NCBI RefSeq assembly: GCF_900141745.1 | Contig: NZ_FSRM01000001.1 | Span: forward strand, 2,108,001-2,172,000 | Source of the DNA: Paraburkholderia phenazinium | Lineage (GTDB): Bacteria; Pseudomonadota; Gammaproteobacteria; Burkholderiales; Burkholderiaceae | Reading direction: 5' to 3' | Length of the DNA stretch: 64,000 nt | Shown: one piece after another, positions 26,890 through 35,471 of the stretch | How positions within the stretch are numbered: the first letter of the stretch is position 1 | Layout of the letters: each line of letters opens with the position of its first letter | Program-made: the position numbers and the translations under genes | The notes under the pieces: generated by a model | Told to the model about the DNA's origin: nothing | Databases searched by the model: none | Seen by the model: only the letters and a program-made list of their open reading frames with translations

Positions 26890-28089
26890 TCAGAAGCGAT
26901 GTCGAATGCCGACGACGACGGCCGCCTGCTTGTCGGTCGACGAGTTCGACAGATTGGTAATCGCCGCCACCGCCTGTTTGCCGGTCGAATCTTCGCCACT
27001 CGCGTGTTCGTAGATCCCGACCACATACAGGTCGGTGCGTTTCGACAGGAAGTAGTTCGCGCCGAGGTTCACCTGGTTGTACGTAGCACCGGAGATGCTG
27101 CCGACCGAATCGCCACGGGTATAGGTGTAGGCCACGCCAAGCTGCAGGGCAGGGGTCACGAGATAGGCGAAGTTCAGTTCGCCGATATTGAAGCTTGCGG
27201 TGCCGGTCAGATGTTCTGGGTTCAGCCCAGCGCCCGCTTCGCTGCCGAGGTTCTGGAAGGCCACGTTGCTGTAGGTCCCGCCGATCGTCGCATTGCCGAT
27301 GCGGTATGCGGCGCCCGCTGCGATCACCTGCCACGCGCCGGCCGAGGCGAAGCCGCTGTACACCGGGCTTGACATATTGAGGGCGCTGGTCGAAGTCGAG
27401 GAGTTGGCGTTCGGGTTGGTGCCGAACACGGAGTAGTTCGGATCCTTGGCCTTTTCATAGACGAGGCCAAGGCTGAGCGAGCCATTGTGATATCCGGCGC
27501 CTACGCCGAAGAGCTGGTCCTCGGTGAAATCGCCTGCCTTGCCGCCGAGGCTGTACATGCCGCCGAAGGTGATACCGCCATAGTTCTGGCTCGCGAACTT
27601 GATCGAGTTGTTGATGCGGTAGGAGTTGTCGAAGTTGTCCATGTCGCCCGGGTGTGCGCCGTAGATGCTGCCCCATTCGGTGGCGGTCACGAGCTCTTCG
27701 GCATTGCCCGATTCGAAGCTGCCGACGTAGTCGCCGAGCGGGTCGTACTGGCGGCCGAGGGTGACGGTACCATAGGGACTCGACAGGCCGACGTAGGCCT
27801 TGCGTCCGAACAGATCGCCGCCCTGGCCGAGCGTGCCGTTGTTGATGGCGAAGCCGCCTTCGAGGCGGAAGATCGCGGCGAGGCCGCCGCCGAGATCTTC
27901 TGTGCCGCGCAGGCCCCAACGGTCGCCCTGCAGGTTGCCGGAGGCCAGCGAGTACTGCTGGGAGCCTTTGGCATTCGAGTTGAACGCGATACCAGTGTCG
28001 AGCAGCCCGTAAAGCGTCACGCTGCTTTGCGCATGCGCAACGCTGGAGAACGCGGCGAGTGCGGCGATCATGGGTATGGTCTTTTTCAT
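26890..28089 (-). CDS. Gram-negative general porin, linked to the catabolic locus
   Basis: The 399-residue product has a signal peptide MKKTIPMIAALAAFSSVAHA and mature start QSSVTLYGLLDTGI, followed by DRWGLRGTEDLGGGLAAIF and VGLSSPYGTVTLGRQYDPL, and ends VVVGIRHRF with the usual C-terminal Phe. It forms a trimeric outer-membrane channel. I chose the ATG at 28089 because it gives the signal peptide directly; upstream in-frame starts add 31 implausible residues. The upstream gap shared with the LysR gene holds a GCGATC-N9-GATCAC operator and a TAGGAT hexamer, so the porin probably supplies substrate to the adjacent ABC importer under common control. Confidence 0.94.
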   Translation of the reverse strand: MKKTIPMIAALAAFSSVAHAQSSVTLYGLLDTGIAFNSNAKGSQQYSLASGNLQGDRWGLRGTEDLGGGLAAIFRLEGGFAINNGTLGQGGDLFGRKAYVGLSSPYGTVTLGRQYDPLGDYVGSFESGNAEELVTATEWGSIYGAHPGDMDNFDNSYRINNSIKFASQNYGGITFGGMYSLGGKAGDFTEDQLFGVGAGYHNGSLSLGLVYEKAKDPNYSVFGTNPNANSSTSTSALNMSSPVYSGFASAGAWQVIAAGAAYRIGNATIGGTYSNVAFQNLGSEAGAGLNPEHLTGTASFNIGELNFAYLVTPALQLGVAYTYTRGDSVGSISGATYNQVNLGANYFLSKRTDLYVVGIYEHASGEDSTGKQAVAAITNLSNSSTDKQAAVVVGIRHRF

Positions 28090-28182
28090 CGTATTTGTCC
28101 TCGGCGGAGCCGGATGCAAGTGGTGTGAACTCAGGTAAACAGCAGTGCAGCGAGACCTGCGCTTAAGCACGGGTTGCGGCAA

Positions 28183-28249
28183 ATCCTATGTGGCTATTTT
28201 TTGACCCGGAAGACCGATCCTTGGCATCGCGATCTAATCGGAAGATCAC
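28183..28249 (-). promoter_or_regulatory. LysR-type operator in the porin/LysR intergenic region
   Basis: GCGATC (28229-28234), nine bases and GATCAC (28244-28249) repeat the dyad found at 21231 and 29313 with one base changed. Read toward the porin, TAGGAT (28188-28183) starts 46 nt after the distal half-site, nearly the same geometry as at the other two promoters. It may also serve autoregulation of the LysR gene on the other strand. Confidence 0.6.
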
Positions 28250-28347
28250 AAGAGAGACCCGCATTTGCAGCGTGTCGAAGACGTGCTAGTCACGTGCCAA
28301 AGAGTTGCTAAGGACCTTTAAGAAATGCAATCGAATAAGGTGATCAC

Positions 28348-29277
28348 ATGACGTTGAGCCAGCTCAGAGTGTTTTGCGCAGTGGTCGAGCAGGGCAGTTT
28401 CCGGGCCGCGTCGCGCTCGCTCGATATCGCGCAGAGCGCATTGACCCACGCGATCCAGAGTCTCGAAGCGGAACTGGCCGTGCCGCTGCTGACGCGCTCG
28501 CACCTAGGCATCAGCCTCACACCGTTCGGGGAGAAGTTGCTGGCCCGTGCGTCGTCGATCCTCAAGGATTGCGAGCGCATCGATCAGGACATGCGTGAAC
28601 TGGAGGGCGAACCGTCGGGACGCATCGCCGTGGGCCTGACCTCCGAACCGCTTGCCGAGTTGCTGGTGCCGGTGGTCACGCGCTTCATGTCGTCGTTCCC
28701 GCGTGTGCTCGTGCATCTGTCGAGCGGGTCGTCGCAAATGCTGATTGAACGGATTCGCGATGGACGCCTCGATTTCGCGCTGTGTCCGCTTGCGCCGGAG
28801 TTCGACGACGTGGATCTGCATATCGACCGGCTTTATCGCTCCGCGCCGGCGATCCTGGCGCGCGCCGGTCACCCAATGGCTCGCGCCACGTCGATTGCCG
28901 AACTGACCGATTGCGAATGGGTGGGCTTCAAGCGCGAGGGCGTTGTCGGCATTGCGGCGAATCGTCTGGTGGGCATGTTCGCGGCAAATGGCTTGGGCAT
29001 GCCCAAGATCGTCATTACCGCGGAGACCCTGCTCGAATCGCTGTTCCTGGTGTGCGAAACGGACTATCTGACCATGGACCCGGGCGTGCTCGCCGACTAC
29101 AAGCTGTTCTCGGGATCGCTCATCCGGGTGCCGATTCGCGAGACCTTCCAGCCGCGCGATATCAGCCTGATCCGGCGCAGCAATTCTCCGCTGACGGGGA
29201 TCGCGCACGAGTTATCGAGCATGCTGGTTTCGTATGCGCGTCTAAAGCGCGGCGTGTCGCGTAACAGCGAGTCCTGA
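28348..29277 (+). CDS. LysR-family regulator of the catabolic locus
   Basis: The 309-residue protein has the LysR winged helix at its N-terminus: MTLSQLRVFCAVVEQGSFRA, then SRSLDIAQSALTHAIQSLEA and LLTRSHLGISLTPFGEKLL. The effector domain starts near residue 90 (GRIAVGLTSEPLAELLVPVV), with FALCPLAPEFDDVDLH and ARAGHPMARATS typical of the CynR/CysB-like group. It lies between the porin, which is divergent, and the enzyme operon, which is codirectional. Its own upstream gap contains one of three similar T-N11-A dyads, so it is the best candidate to bind all three. The inducer is probably the transported compound, which is inference. Confidence 0.92.
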   Translation: MTLSQLRVFCAVVEQGSFRAASRSLDIAQSALTHAIQSLEAELAVPLLTRSHLGISLTPFGEKLLARASSILKDCERIDQDMRELEGEPSGRIAVGLTSEPLAELLVPVVTRFMSSFPRVLVHLSSGSSQMLIERIRDGRLDFALCPLAPEFDDVDLHIDRLYRSAPAILARAGHPMARATSIAELTDCEWVGFKREGVVGIAANRLVGMFAANGLGMPKIVITAETLLESLFLVCETDYLTMDPGVLADYKLFSGSLIRVPIRETFQPRDISLIRRSNSPLTGIAHELSSMLVSYARLKRGVSRNSES

Positions 29278-29312
29278 ACCGCCTGGCAGACGGATTCAGG
29301 GCGATTTCGGGG

Positions 29313-29379
29313 GTGATCTGATCTATCGATCACGATAACCCCGACCAGGCTTCTGCAGGCCTGTTGCGACGCGTAGCAT
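29313..29379 (+). promoter_or_regulatory. LysR-type operator and promoter of the deacylase operon
   Basis: GTGATC (29314-29319), nine bases and GATCAC (29329-29334) form a perfect dyad. GGTGATCT before the 8-base core and GATCACGATA after it match the site at 21231 exactly. TAGCAT at 29374-29379 begins 45 nt after the right half start, the same distance as TAGGAT at the importer promoter. Confidence 0.65.
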
Positions 29380-29521
29380 CATGTCCATGCTTCGACGTGT
29401 CCGGTTTATCCGGCTTCTCCGGCTCATCAGGCGTCTTTGCCGCAACGCCGCACTTGGGGCATCAGCCGGTATGAGTCACGAGCGTCGCAGCCTGTCGATG
29501 AACCACAGGACAATTTTCTAA

Positions 29522-30640
29522 ATGCACAGCGCTAAACACCGCCTGCTTGCTGCCTCGGACGGCACCGCGCATCAGCTGGTTTCGCATCATTTCGGCGACC
29601 AGACTTACGGCAAGAAGATCTATATCCAGGCTGGCCTGCACGCCGATGAAATACCGGGCATGCTGGTCGCGCTGACCCTCCAGGAGGAGCTTCAGCAACT
29701 GGAGAAAGAGGGCCGCCTGCGCTGCGAAGTCGTGCTGGTCAGCACGGCCAATCCGATCGGCCTCGCGCAGGTCGTGCTCGGCTATCCGATCGGGCGGTTC
29801 GATCTGGCGAGCGGCCGAAACTTCAATCGGGGTTTCCCGCTTCTCGCAGGGAAAATCGCTGAAGCGGTCGAAGGAGAACTGGGCGGCGACGCAAAGAAAA
29901 ACGTCGCGACGATTCGCCGGGCCTGGCGTGATCTGTTGCTCGCGCAACAGCCTCGCCAGACCTTCGACGACCTGCAGCGCGCGTTGATGCTGCTATCGCT
30001 GGATGCAGACATCATTCTCGATCTGCATTGCTCGCGGGAAGCAGCGCTGCATCTCTACACGGGTGAGGCCCTCTGGCAGCAGGCGGAGCCGCTGGCCCGC
30101 TATCTTGGCGCGAGCGCTTCGCTGCTGGCCGTCGACTCGGGTGGTCAATCGTTCGATGAGGCGCACAGCTTCACATGGTGGCAACTGCAGCAACGTTTTA
30201 ATGAACGCTTTCCGATCGCGCATGGAAGCACGGCGATTACGGTCGAGCATCGCGGTCAGCGCGACGTCAACGACGAACTGGCCCGGAAGGATGCGGCGGC
30301 GATTCTCGATTACCTGACCTGGTACGGCGCGATCGAAGCGCAAGTCAAACCGCTGCCGCCGCTTGCTTACCCCGCAACGCCGCTGGCCGGCAGCGAACAG
30401 TTTTATGCGCCGGTCACGGGCATCCTGCTGCACTGCGTGGAGCCCGGTGCGCGCGTCAGCGCCGGTCAGCAGATGTTCGTGATCGTCGATACGACGGACG
30501 GTACGCGCACCGCAATCTGCAGCCGTACCGCCGGCATCCTTTATATGCGAAGAGACGTCCGCTATGTGCGGCAGGGCGATCCGCTCGGGCGCGTGTCGGG
30601 CGAGGAAGTGATCCGCTCCGGCTATCTGCTGAGCGCATGA
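29522..30640 (+). CDS. Succinylglutamate desuccinylase/aspartoacylase-family deacylase
   Basis: The 372-residue protein belongs to the M14-related AstE/AspA zinc deacylases, which remove acyl groups from N-acyl amino acids; DoeB of ectoine breakdown is a member. Zinc ligands are visible as His40 and Glu43 in GLHADEIPG and His169 in ILDLHCSREA. RNFNRGFP corresponds to the substrate-binding NRxFPG-like segment, here slightly altered. The C-terminal 80 residues (FYAPVTGILLHCVEPGARVS) form a barrel domain typical of the family. An AGGA site lies 11 bases upstream of the ATG. It is first in an operon with the cyclodeaminase-like gene, 33 bp downstream. Probable role: releasing an amino acid from an imported acylated compound. 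Confidence 0.85.
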   Translation: MHSAKHRLLAASDGTAHQLVSHHFGDQTYGKKIYIQAGLHADEIPGMLVALTLQEELQQLEKEGRLRCEVVLVSTANPIGLAQVVLGYPIGRFDLASGRNFNRGFPLLAGKIAEAVEGELGGDAKKNVATIRRAWRDLLLAQQPRQTFDDLQRALMLLSLDADIILDLHCSREAALHLYTGEALWQQAEPLARYLGASASLLAVDSGGQSFDEAHSFTWWQLQQRFNERFPIAHGSTAITVEHRGQRDVNDELARKDAAAILDYLTWYGAIEAQVKPLPPLAYPATPLAGSEQFYAPVTGILLHCVEPGARVSAGQQMFVIVDTTDGTRTAICSRTAGILYMRRDVRYVRQGDPLGRVSGEEVIRSGYLLSA

Positions 30641-30673
30641 GGTTCTTCGAACGTTGATGAGAGTGAACACAAA

Positions 30674-31732
30674 ATGACGAGATATATTGACGTAAGCGAT
30701 GTTCGCAAGCTGGTGACGTCGATCGGCGCGGAAGCGTTCATCACGACGATGGCGGACTATATCCGCGCGGATTATCTGCGCTGGAACGAGTTCGAGAAAT
30801 CGGCGCGGGTGGCTAACCATGTCCCGGGCGGAGTGATTGAACTGATGCCGACTTCGGACAGCACGCTCTATGGATTCAAGTATGTCAACGGGCACCCGAA
30901 GAATACCCACGTCAATATGCTGACGGTGATGGCATTCGGCGTGCTGGCGGAGGTCGAGTCCGGTTTTCCGGTGCTATTGAGCGAATTCACGATCATGACC
31001 GCATTGCGCACCGCCGCGACGTCCGCGTTGGTCGCCAAGGCACTCGCGCGGCCTGCGTCAAGATCGATGGCGTTGATCGGCAACGGTGCGCAAAGTGAAT
31101 TCCAGGTGCTGGCGTTCAAGGCGATGCTTGGCGTGAGCGAAGTTCGCGCGTTCGATATCGACCCCGCGGCAACCGACAAACTGATCCATAACCTGTCTGG
31201 TCTGAAAGACCTCAAGATCATCCGCGCGGCGAGTGCGGCCGAGGCCGTGCGCGGCGCGGATATCGTCACGACGGTAACAGCGGACAAGACCAACGCAACG
31301 ATCCTGACACCGGACATGATCGAACCGGGTATGCATATCAATGCGGTTGGCGGCGATTGTCCCGGCAAGACGGAACTGCACGCCGACGTGTTGAGAGGCG
31401 CCCGGGTGATCGTGGAGTTCGAGCCGCAGACGCGAATCGAGGGCGATATCCAGCAGCTCCCTGCCGATTTTCCGGTGGTTGAACTCTGGCGCGTGCTGTC
31501 GGGCGAGGTTGCCGGGCGGGAAAGCGATGCGCAAGTGACGGTGTTCGACTCGGTCGGTTTCGCGCTCGAGGATTTCTCGGCGCTGCGCTATCTGCGCGAT
31601 GTGAGCGATGCCCGCGATATCGGTGAGCAGATCGAACTGATTCCGGCGCCGGCGAATCCCAAGGACCTGTATCAGTTCGTCGTTCCCGTGTCGGCGTCGT
31701 ACACTACGCAGCGCGAAGTGTTGCACGCGTAA
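30674..31732 (+). CDS. Ornithine cyclodeaminase/mu-crystallin family protein
   Basis: The 352-residue product matches bacterial ornithine cyclodeaminases in length and in key segments: YGFKYVNGHPKNTHVNMLTV, SEFTIMTALRTAATSALVA, the NAD-binding loop ALIGNGAQSEFQ and INAVGGDCPGKTELHADVL with the catalytic-region Asp. The family includes true ornithine cyclodeaminase (ornithine to proline plus ammonia), alanine dehydrogenases and ectoine-locus EutC, so the substrate is not fixed. Position directly after the deacylase suggests that it acts on the freed amino acid. Confidence 0.88.
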   Translation: MTRYIDVSDVRKLVTSIGAEAFITTMADYIRADYLRWNEFEKSARVANHVPGGVIELMPTSDSTLYGFKYVNGHPKNTHVNMLTVMAFGVLAEVESGFPVLLSEFTIMTALRTAATSALVAKALARPASRSMALIGNGAQSEFQVLAFKAMLGVSEVRAFDIDPAATDKLIHNLSGLKDLKIIRAASAAEAVRGADIVTTVTADKTNATILTPDMIEPGMHINAVGGDCPGKTELHADVLRGARVIVEFEPQTRIEGDIQQLPADFPVVELWRVLSGEVAGRESDAQVTVFDSVGFALEDFSALRYLRDVSDARDIGEQIELIPAPANPKDLYQFVVPVSASYTTQREVLHA

Positions 31733-31807
31733 CGCGTAGTGTTCGCTCGAAATGTCCCATCGGTGTCCTCGCGATGTTTCAACGGCCCAATGCAATCGGT
31801 AGACAAA

Positions 31808-33388
31808 ATGTCAGACTCTCTTCTTGATCGGGGCGTAGCGGCTTCAGCCGGCGCGGGCGATGCCCGTCATGGCGCTCAGCAAGGCGCGTACGCGGATGGC
31901 TTGAGCCGCGCAGAGCCATCGACGATGGGCGTGGACGCGGACGCCGTCATTGCATTTCTCGACGCCGTCGAAGCAGCGGAACTCGACTTGCATTCGTTGA
32001 TGATCCACCGTAACGGCAAAGTGGTGGTGGAGGCATGGCGCTGGCCGTATCGCGCGGACCGGCCGCGTAACCTGCATTCGGTTGCCAAAAGCTTTACCGC
32101 TTGCGCGATCGGCCTCGCGCTGGAAGAAAAACGCTTCGGCCTTGACGACAAGGTGGTGTCGTTTTTCCCGGACGCGCTTCCCGCGGTCATGAGCGACCGG
32201 CTCGCGGCCCTCACGCTCGAAGACCTGCTCACCATGCGTGTGGGTCACGCCGGCGAGACCTCGGGCGCACAATGGCGCGTGCTGGGAACGAGCTGGATCG
32301 AAGCATTCTTCAGGATCCCTATCGTTGAGCAGCCGGGCGGATCGTTCCTGTACACGAGCGCGGCCAGTTATATGTTGTCGGCGGTATTGAGTCGCGTAAC
32401 GGGACAAACGCTGCACGATTACCTTAAGCCGAGGCTGCTCGAACCTTTGGGCATCACGGGTGAAACGTGGGACATCGGCCCTGATGGCATCAATCCTGGC
32501 GGCAACGGACTCACGGCCAAAACCGTCGACCTGCTCAAACTCGGCATCCTGCATGCACAGGGCGGCATCTGGGAAGGCAAGCGGCTGCTTCCGGAGCAGT
32601 GGGTGGCGAACGCGACCCGTTCACACGTCGAATCAGGACGGTATGGATACCACTGGTGGACGCGCCCAGACGGTATGTACAGCGCGATCGGAAAATTTGT
32701 GCAGATGGCCCTGGTATTTCCCGCGCACGGTGTCACGCTCGCAGTTACCGGTGCGATCAAGGGGAGCGGGAAGCTCATGCCTTATGTGGATCGTTACTTT
32801 CCGGCCGCGTTCCGTGAAGTCTTCCGCGATGGTCCCGTTGCGGGTCACGCCGCGGATGCGCGACTCAAGGCACGGCTTGTCGAATGGCAACGGGAAGATG
32901 CGCCGGTAGCATGGAAAGCCCCGTACTTGCTCGCTGGTCCGGATGCGCATTCAGGCGGTACTTCGCGTGCTCGTACGGAGAAAATGCGCTTCACGATGCA
33001 GCCGAATGCGCAGGGCATGCAGACATTGCAACTGGAGTTCAGCGAGCGCGAATGCACGTTGCGCTTGTCCGATGCGGATGGCGAACATACGATCGTTGCC
33101 GGCTTCGGGCGCTGGATTGAAGGCCCCAACGAGATGCCCGGCCGCGATCTGCACCATGGGTATCGCCTGCTGGGCAGCCCGGTGGTGGCACGCGCCTGCT
33201 GGCTCGATCCGGCGCGCCTGCAGATGACGTGGATCTTTGCGGAAACGGCCTTCCGCGATACGGTCGTCTGCGAGTTTTCGGGGCGAGAGGTCGTCTTCAA
33301 ACGTGGAGTGAATATCAACAGCGGCGCGTTGCGTCACGACGATGTCACCGGAACTCTCGACGACCAGGCGCGAGCGAACGGCGTGTAA
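31808..33388 (+). CDS. Serine hydrolase of the class C beta-lactamase family
   Basis: This protein of about 526 residues has a beta-lactamase/transpeptidase-like fold with the catalytic SxxK in NLHSVAKSFTACAIG (Ser91, Lys94 from this start) and a Tyr motif region FLYTSAASYMLSAVL. Relatives include 6-aminohexanoate-dimer hydrolases, esterases and D-aminopeptidases. The C-terminal 180 residues form an extra beta-rich domain. No signal peptide is evident, so it is probably cytoplasmic. The start is uncertain: ATG 31808, ATG 31790 and GTG 31739 are in frame and none has a strong ribosome site. It follows the cyclodeaminase gene within about 75 bp and probably belongs to the same operon, hydrolysing an amide or ester in the substrate. 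Confidence 0.8.
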   Translation: MSDSLLDRGVAASAGAGDARHGAQQGAYADGLSRAEPSTMGVDADAVIAFLDAVEAAELDLHSLMIHRNGKVVVEAWRWPYRADRPRNLHSVAKSFTACAIGLALEEKRFGLDDKVVSFFPDALPAVMSDRLAALTLEDLLTMRVGHAGETSGAQWRVLGTSWIEAFFRIPIVEQPGGSFLYTSAASYMLSAVLSRVTGQTLHDYLKPRLLEPLGITGETWDIGPDGINPGGNGLTAKTVDLLKLGILHAQGGIWEGKRLLPEQWVANATRSHVESGRYGYHWWTRPDGMYSAIGKFVQMALVFPAHGVTLAVTGAIKGSGKLMPYVDRYFPAAFREVFRDGPVAGHAADARLKARLVEWQREDAPVAWKAPYLLAGPDAHSGGTSRARTEKMRFTMQPNAQGMQTLQLEFSERECTLRLSDADGEHTIVAGFGRWIEGPNEMPGRDLHHGYRLLGSPVVARACWLDPARLQMTWIFAETAFRDTVVCEFSGREVVFKRGVNINSGALRHDDVTGTLDDQARANGV

Positions 33389-33760
33389 ACGCGTTTCCAA
33401 ACCGCGCAACCCGGAATTTCCGCGCAATACCACGTCACCGCTTTCAAAGCCACTCTTCGGACCTGGTCGTTTGCCTCAAACGTGCCCGCAAACGATTGCA
33501 GCGGAACAAAAGCAAAAAAACTTCACGTTTCGCAAATTCAGGGTTAATCCGATATAAAGCTGGCATCTTTTCCTGCCGATATACCGGATGCGGTGCTAGT
33601 GAAGCGCATGGGCGGCGACCTTAAGATCGCCTGCAGGGAGGCGCTTCTCTGGCACGGCACACTAAATATATTCCTGAGAGAAAGCATGACCGGACTCCCT
33701 CCCCGCGAGAGGAGCGTCGGCGTGTTTTGTTTTTTTCGCCCGTTCAACGAGGAGAACGAA
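33389..33760. other. Leader and promoter region of the chemotaxis operon
   Basis: This 372 bp stretch ahead of the receptor gene has no supported gene. It contains the sigma-28-like promoter at 33555-33582 and then a leader of about 170 nt up to the GTG start at 33761. The open frame that extends back to 33593 has no ribosome site at its first start. Confidence 0.5.
33555..33582 (+). promoter_or_regulatory. Sigma-28 (FliA)-like flagellar/chemotaxis promoter
   Basis: TAAAGCTG (33555-33562), a 12-base spacer and GCCGATAT (33575-33582) match the FliA consensus TAAAGTTT-N11-GCCGATAA at 13 of 16 positions. Its placement upstream of a chemotaxis operon supports the call. Confidence 0.65.
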
Positions 33761-35458
33761 GTGGAACATTCAACGCCTGAGCGGCACCTGGAAATGAACG
33801 AACTCAGTGCGGTCAGCGCCGCGCTAAATCGTGTTCAGGCCGTCATCGAGTTCGACCTGCACGGCATCGTTCTGCACGCCAACGACAACTTCCTGAAGAC
33901 CGTGGGCTACACGCTCGACGAGATTCGTGGCCAGCATCACCGCATGTTTTGCGAGGCCGCTTACGCGGACAGTGCCGCCTATCGTCTGTTCTGGGAGAAG
34001 CTCGCCCGCGGCGAGTTCGATCAGGGCGAGTATCAGCGCGTGGGCCGCGGCGGCCGCGAAATCTGGATCAACGCCTCGTATAACCCGGTATTCGACGCCG
34101 CCGGCAAACCCTACAAGGTCATCAAGTTCGCCACGGATATCACCGCGGCGCGCCAGCAGAATGCCGAATACGAAGGCAAGGTGCGCGCGGTCGATCGCGC
34201 CCAGGCTGTGATCGAATTCGATCTCTCGGGCAACGTGCTCTCGGCCAACCAGAACTTCCTCGATACGCTCGGCTACCGGCTCGATGAGATCCAGGGCAAG
34301 CACCACCGCATGTTCTGCGAAGAGGCGTATACCGCGAGCGCGGAATACCGCGATTTCTGGGCGAAACTGAACCGCGGCGAATTCGATGCAGGCCGCTATA
34401 AGCGCGTGGGCAAGGGCGGCCGTGCAGTGTGGATTCAGGCTACCTACAACCCGATTTTCGATGTCGGTGGGCGACTCTGCAAGGTGATCAAGTTCGCGAC
34501 CGACGTGACGGCCCAGGTCGCGCTGGAAGAGCAGATCCGGCGCCGCGCGCAAAGCGATCAACGCAAGGTCGAGGCGCTCCTGCAGGTGGTCAGCAAGGCC
34601 GCCGCGGGGGACCTGACGGGCAGCGTCGAAGTGGCCGGCACCGAGCCTATCGACCAGCTTGCGAGCGGCATCAAGCGGATGATGGACGATCTGCGCGGCG
34701 TGATCGGCAAGGTGGTCGACTCGGCCGGCGGCTTCACCGCCTCGTCGCAGGATATCGCGGGGCGTGCCAACACGGTGGCAAGCGGGGCGCAGTTGCTTGG
34801 CGCGACTGTCGAGGAGATGAACGCGTCGATCGAAGAACTGACCGCATCGATCAATTCGATCGCCGACAACTCGCGCAGCGCCGACAACCTCGCTAAAGAT
34901 ACCCAGCAGGAAGCGGAGCGCGGCGCGAAGGCGATTACCCGCTCGATCGAAGCGATGGAGCTGATCAATAAGTCATCCGAAGATATCAGCGAGATCATCA
35001 AGGTGATCGGCGAGATTGCCAGCCAGACCAATCTGCTCGCGTTCAACGCCGCCATCGAGGCAGCGCGTGCGGGCGAACATGGGCTCGGCTTTTCCGTAGT
35101 GGCCGACGAGGTGCGCAAGCTCGCCGAGCGCTCGTCGCAGGCGACCAAGGAAATCTCGAAGCTGATCAACGAATCGGTCAAACGGGTCGCTCAGGGCAGC
35201 GAAATCTCGAAGCAGGCCGGCGAAGCCTTCGACAAGATCGTCAACGGCGTGAGCCGGACGACACACGCGATCTCGGAGATTTCCTGCGGCGCGGACGAGC
35301 AGTTGATCGCCGCCCGCGAGGTCAGTGCCGCGATCCAGCAGGTGGCCGAAGAAACCGAGAAGTCCGCCAGCGCCTGCGACACGATTGCGCGGGCCAGCGC
35401 CACGCTGATGCAGGGCGCGGAAACGCTCGATCAGACCGTCACACGCTTCGTCGTCTGA
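33761..35458 (+). CDS. Soluble methyl-accepting chemotaxis receptor with two PAS domains
   Basis: The 565-residue product starts at GTG 33761, six bases after GGAG. Two consecutive PAS domains (about 20-125 and 140-247) are near copies of each other: both contain the [14 protein letters not shown] start, a [24 protein letters not shown] core, [15 protein letters not shown] and the [10 protein letters not shown] end. The signalling domain (about 310-560) carries the conserved tip [20 protein letters not shown] followed by [20 protein letters not shown]. There is no transmembrane helix, so the receptor should be cytoplasmic and sense an intracellular cue such as redox state, in the manner of Aer-like PAS receptors. 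No C-terminal CheR-tethering pentapeptide is present. CheR, CheD and CheW genes follow. Confidence 0.93.
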   Translation: MEHSTPERHLEMNELSAVSAALNRVQAVIEFDLHGIVLHANDNFLKTVGYTLDEIRGQHHRMFCEAAYADSAAYRLFWEKLARGEFDQGEYQRVGRGGREIWINASYNPVFDAAGKPYKVIKFATDITAARQQNAEYEGKVRAVDRAQAVIEFDLSGNVLSANQNFLDTLGYRLDEIQGKHHRMFCEEAYTASAEYRDFWAKLNRGEFDAGRYKRVGKGGRAVWIQATYNPIFDVGGRLCKVIKFATDVTAQVALEEQIRRRAQSDQRKVEALLQVVSKAAAGDLTGSVEVAGTEPIDQLASGIKRMMDDLRGVIGKVVDSAGGFTASSQDIAGRANTVASGAQLLGATVEEMNASIEELTASINSIADNSRSADNLAKDTQQEAERGAKAITRSIEAMELINKSSEDISEIIKVIGEIASQTNLLAFNAAIEAARAGEHGLGFSVVADEVRKLAERSSQATKEISKLINESVKRVAQGSEISKQAGEAFDKIVNGVSRTTHAISEISCGADEQLIAAREVSAAIQQVAEETEKSASACDTIARASATLMQGAETLDQTVTRFVV

Positions 35459-35471
35459 CGCGGGGGCCGCC

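Noticed and set aside
29522..31732. Ectoine degradation operon (doe/eut)
   Set aside because: Two enzyme families fit, but ectoine hydrolase, transaminase, EutB and the specific transporter are missing, so the assignment is not supported.
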